6,072 nucleotides of DNA from an uncultured Collinsella sp. (GTDB taxonomy: Bacteria > Actinomycetota > Coriobacteriia > Coriobacteriales > Coriobacteriaceae): positions 1 through 6,072 of the forward strand of contig CABUGI010000103.1 in assembly GCA_902491055.1 (NCBI GenBank). The letters are read 5' to 3'. The first letter of the stretch is position 1. Every line of letters starts with the position of its first letter. Position numbers and translations under genes: made by a program. Positions 4,684-6,072 of this stretch are shown piece after piece. The notes below the pieces were generated by a model. The model was not told the origin of the DNA. It saw only the letters and a list, made by a program, of their open reading frames with translations, and did not search any database.

Positions 4684-5044
4684 GAGCAGGAGGACCGCCA
4701 GGGACGCGGGCACGAGGTTCGAGCGCCTGGTCGCCGACTACCTCGCCGGGAGGCTGGGGGCCGACATCGACAGGCAGGTCAAGACCGGCTCGCACGACAC
4801 GGGCGACATCCGCGGCGTGTCGGTGGCCGGGCGGGGCATCGCAATCGAGTGCAAGGACTACCAGGGGAGGCACGAGCTGCCCAAGTGGCTGCGCGAGGCG
4901 GAGACCGAGCGGAGGAACCGCGGGGCCGACTACGGCGTGGTCGTCTGGAAGCGCCGCGGCACCGCCATCCCCGGCGAGCAGTTCGTGACCATGACGTTGG
5001 AGACGTTCGCGGCGATGCTCGCGGGCGCAGGCAGGGAGGAATAG
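4676..5044 (+). CDS. PD-(D/E)XK family nuclease, Holliday-junction-resolvase/restriction-endonuclease-like
   Basis: The 122-residue protein shows the catalytic pattern of the PD-(D/E)XK fold. Glu16 lies in the first helix (GTRFERLVADYLAGRLG), Asp44 in TGDIRG, and Glu58-x-Lys60 in IAIECKD. A downstream helix (KWLREAETERRNRGAD) and a final strand (YGVVVWKRRG) complete the core. All expected metal-binding positions are present, so it is predicted active on DNA. The small size without a specificity domain favours a junction or branched-DNA nuclease over a restriction enzyme. It starts inside the end of the previous gene (ATGAGTAG) and lies three genes upstream of a DUF1351 gene, which fits a role in phage replication or recombination. 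Confidence 0.8.
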   Translation: MSRSRRTARDAGTRFERLVADYLAGRLGADIDRQVKTGSHDTGDIRGVSVAGRGIAIECKDYQGRHELPKWLREAETERRNRGADYGVVVWKRRGTAIPGEQFVTMTLETFAAMLAGAGREE

Positions 5045-5046
5045 CA

Positions 5047-5259
5047 ATGGAGAGCACAAACATACCGGTGGAGATCGAGGCCAAGTTCAAGCAGGCCACC
5101 GTGAAGGGCGGCGTCGCCGTCCTGCAGTTCGAGGTCGACACGGAGGACAGCGCGGCGTTCGACGCCATCCGCAAGAGCGGCGAGGAGGTCTGGCTGTCCA
5201 TCCAGAGCAAGCAGCCCCAGATCCTGTTCGTTAGCCACGACGGGGAGGTGACCGAGTGA
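5047..5259 (+). CDS. Small conserved-looking phage protein (70 residues), function unknown
   Basis: Starts at an ATG 2 bp after the nuclease stop, with GGGAGGA (5034-5040) 6 bases upstream, a strong ribosome site. The chain alternates strand-like segments (VEIEAKFKQATVKGGVAVLQ, then FEVDTEDS, EEVWLSIQSKQPQILFV) with one short helix, suggesting a small beta-rich domain. It resembles short early phage proteins that precede recombination genes, but I cannot name the family. It has no cysteine or metal motif and no membrane segment. The stop TGA shares its last base with the next ATG (TGATG). Confidence 0.75.
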   Translation: MESTNIPVEIEAKFKQATVKGGVAVLQFEVDTEDSAAFDAIRKSGEEVWLSIQSKQPQILFVSHDGEVTE

Positions 5260-5480
5260 TGGCCGACTACAAGGGGATGCTCGCCGAGCTGGCCGAGCTC
5301 GCCACGGAGGAGCAGGCGATGTTCACCATCTATGGCATAACCAAGTCCGACGAGGCGTTCGACAGGTTCTTGGACGCGCGCGAGAGGCTGTCCAAGTGGA
5401 TCGTCGGGCACGCCGCCGTCATCGACGAGGCGATAACCGAGAAGAAGTACAACGACATGCTCAACGAGGAGGTCAGGTAA
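5259..5480 (+). CDS. Small helical phage protein (73 residues), function unknown
   Basis: The start ATG at 5259 shares one base with the preceding TGA, and GGGGAGG (5241-5247) lies about 11 bases upstream. A GTG two residues' frame earlier at 5256 would add one residue only. The sequence is predicted all-helical and acidic (GMLAELAELATEEQAMFTIY, then EAFDRFLDARERLSKWIV and VIDEAITEKKYNDMLNEEV). No motif identifies its role. Its TAA overlaps the next ATG (TAATG), so it is coupled on both sides in the operon. Confidence 0.75.
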   Translation: MADYKGMLAELAELATEEQAMFTIYGITKSDEAFDRFLDARERLSKWIVGHAAVIDEAITEKKYNDMLNEEVR

Positions 5481-6072
5481 TGGCAGGGGAGAGCAAGGCC
5501 GAGGAGGTCGTGGCGGAGGTCGTCGAGGAGCAGGAGGCGTCGTCGCTCATCGTGACCTATGCGCCCTCGTCCATCGAGGCGAACTTCGACGCCCTCGAGA
5601 AGCGCGTGCGCAAGACCGTCGAGCTCTATGAGGGCGCGACCTACGACCTCACCAAGGCCGACAAGATCAAGGAGGCCAAGAACGACCGCTCCTACCTCAA
5701 CGGCCTGAAGAACGAGATCGAGGAGCGCCGCAAGGCCGTGAAGCGCGAGTACAACAAGCCGCTCGCCGCCTTCGAGAAGCGCTGCAAGGAGATCACGTCC
5801 ATCATCGACGGCGCGTCGGACGGCATCAAGGCGCAGCTCGACGAGGCGGAGGAGAGGCGCAGGGCGGGGGCGAGGGCCGCGCTCGAGGCCCACTACAGGG
5901 AGTTCGCCGAACTCCTCGCGCCGGTCGTGCCCTACGAGCGCCTGCACGACGACAAGTGGCTCAACAAGTCCTTCGGCGAGGTCAAGGCGAAGAAGGCCCT
6001 CGAGGAGAAGGTCTCCGCCGTCGCGCGCGACTGGGACACGCTCAAGGCGCAGCGCGACTCCATGGCCCACTA
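5480..6072 (+). CDS. DUF1351 phage protein, 5' part only (runs off the window)
   Basis: About 197 residues are visible and the frame stays open at the window end. After an acidic valine/glutamate N-terminus (EEVVAEVVEEQE), the sequence follows the DUF1351 pattern: LIVTYAPSSIEANFDALEKR, a K..DKIKEAKNDRSYLNGLKN helix, ERRKAVKREYNKPLAAFEKR, a long charged coiled coil, then RLHDDKWLNKSFGEVK. The protein should be soluble and largely helical. The biochemical role of DUF1351 is not known to me, but members usually lie next to phage single-strand annealing or recombination genes (RecT- or Erf-like and associated nucleases). Those would be expected just right of the window. The ATG overlaps the previous stop (TAATG). 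Confidence 0.85.
   Translation, partial: MAGESKAEEVVAEVVEEQEASSLIVTYAPSSIEANFDALEKRVRKTVELYEGATYDLTKADKIKEAKNDRSYLNGLKNEIEERRKAVKREYNKPLAAFEKRCKEITSIIDGASDGIKAQLDEAEERRRAGARAALEAHYREFAELLAPVVPYERLHDDKWLNKSFGEVKAKKALEEKVSAVARDWDTLKAQRDSMAH

Noticed and set aside
5330..6070. Long minus-strand frame opposite the DUF1351 gene
   Set aside because: Its Leu/Val/Arg-rich translation is the mirror of the Lys/Glu-rich coiled coil of DUF1351; no start site or domain supports it.
1..6072. CRISPR arrays, insertion sequences, rRNA, riboswitches
   Set aside because: I saw no regularly spaced repeats, transposase, terminal inverted repeats or conserved RNA cores apart from the tRNA.
278..6072. Second copy of the tRNA-Arg 3' end (other attachment site) within the window
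   Set aside because: I found no repeat of the T-arm/acceptor segment; the far junction must lie outside the window.

Overview
The window looks like the left end of a prophage, or a closely related integrated element, in a high-GC Gram-positive host. The codon-rich GC bias, ATGA/GTGA/TAATG-type gene overlaps and AAGGAGG ribosome binding sites suggest an actinobacterium. A short host-side reading frame (15-71) resembles one I recall from Collinsella intergenic DNA, so a coriobacterial host is my best guess; this is recollection, not a search result.

Layout. Bases 1-200 are host DNA ending in a good sigma70-type promoter for a tRNA-Arg(CCG) gene (201-277). Immediately to the right, on the minus strand, lies a large serine recombinase (integrase). 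Its last 21 codons are the antisense of the tRNA, and just before those its codons also form the tRNA's intrinsic terminator. This marks the tRNA as the attachment site and places the element to its right.

Next comes a dense regulatory block (1778-3532). Four minus-strand genes encode XRE/Cro-type helix-turn-helix proteins carrying five HTH domains. They face a fifth, divergent Cro-like gene on the plus strand. The 165-bp divergent region between them carries a near-consensus rightward promoter (TTGACA-N17-TACTAT), candidate leftward promoters, and six copies of an AGTAC/GTACT motif overlapping these signals. This has the form of a lysis-lysogeny switch, with an unusually large number of regulators.

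From 3311 to the window end, all genes are on the plus strand and nearly all abut or overlap, so they probably form one early operon. In order they are: a Cro-like protein; a 43-residue peptide; a Myb-like HTH plus zinc-ribbon protein; a single-pass membrane protein; a probable winged-helix-like phage protein; a PD-(D/E)XK nuclease; two small proteins of unknown function; and the start of a DUF1351 protein, a family that usually sits beside phage recombination genes.

How it would work: in the lysogen, the leftward XRE genes (and perhaps the integrase by readthrough) are expressed and the AGTAC-bearing rightward promoter is shut. On induction, the rightward operon supplies Cro, accessory DNA-binding proteins, a nuclease and the recombination/replication module, most of which lies beyond the window.
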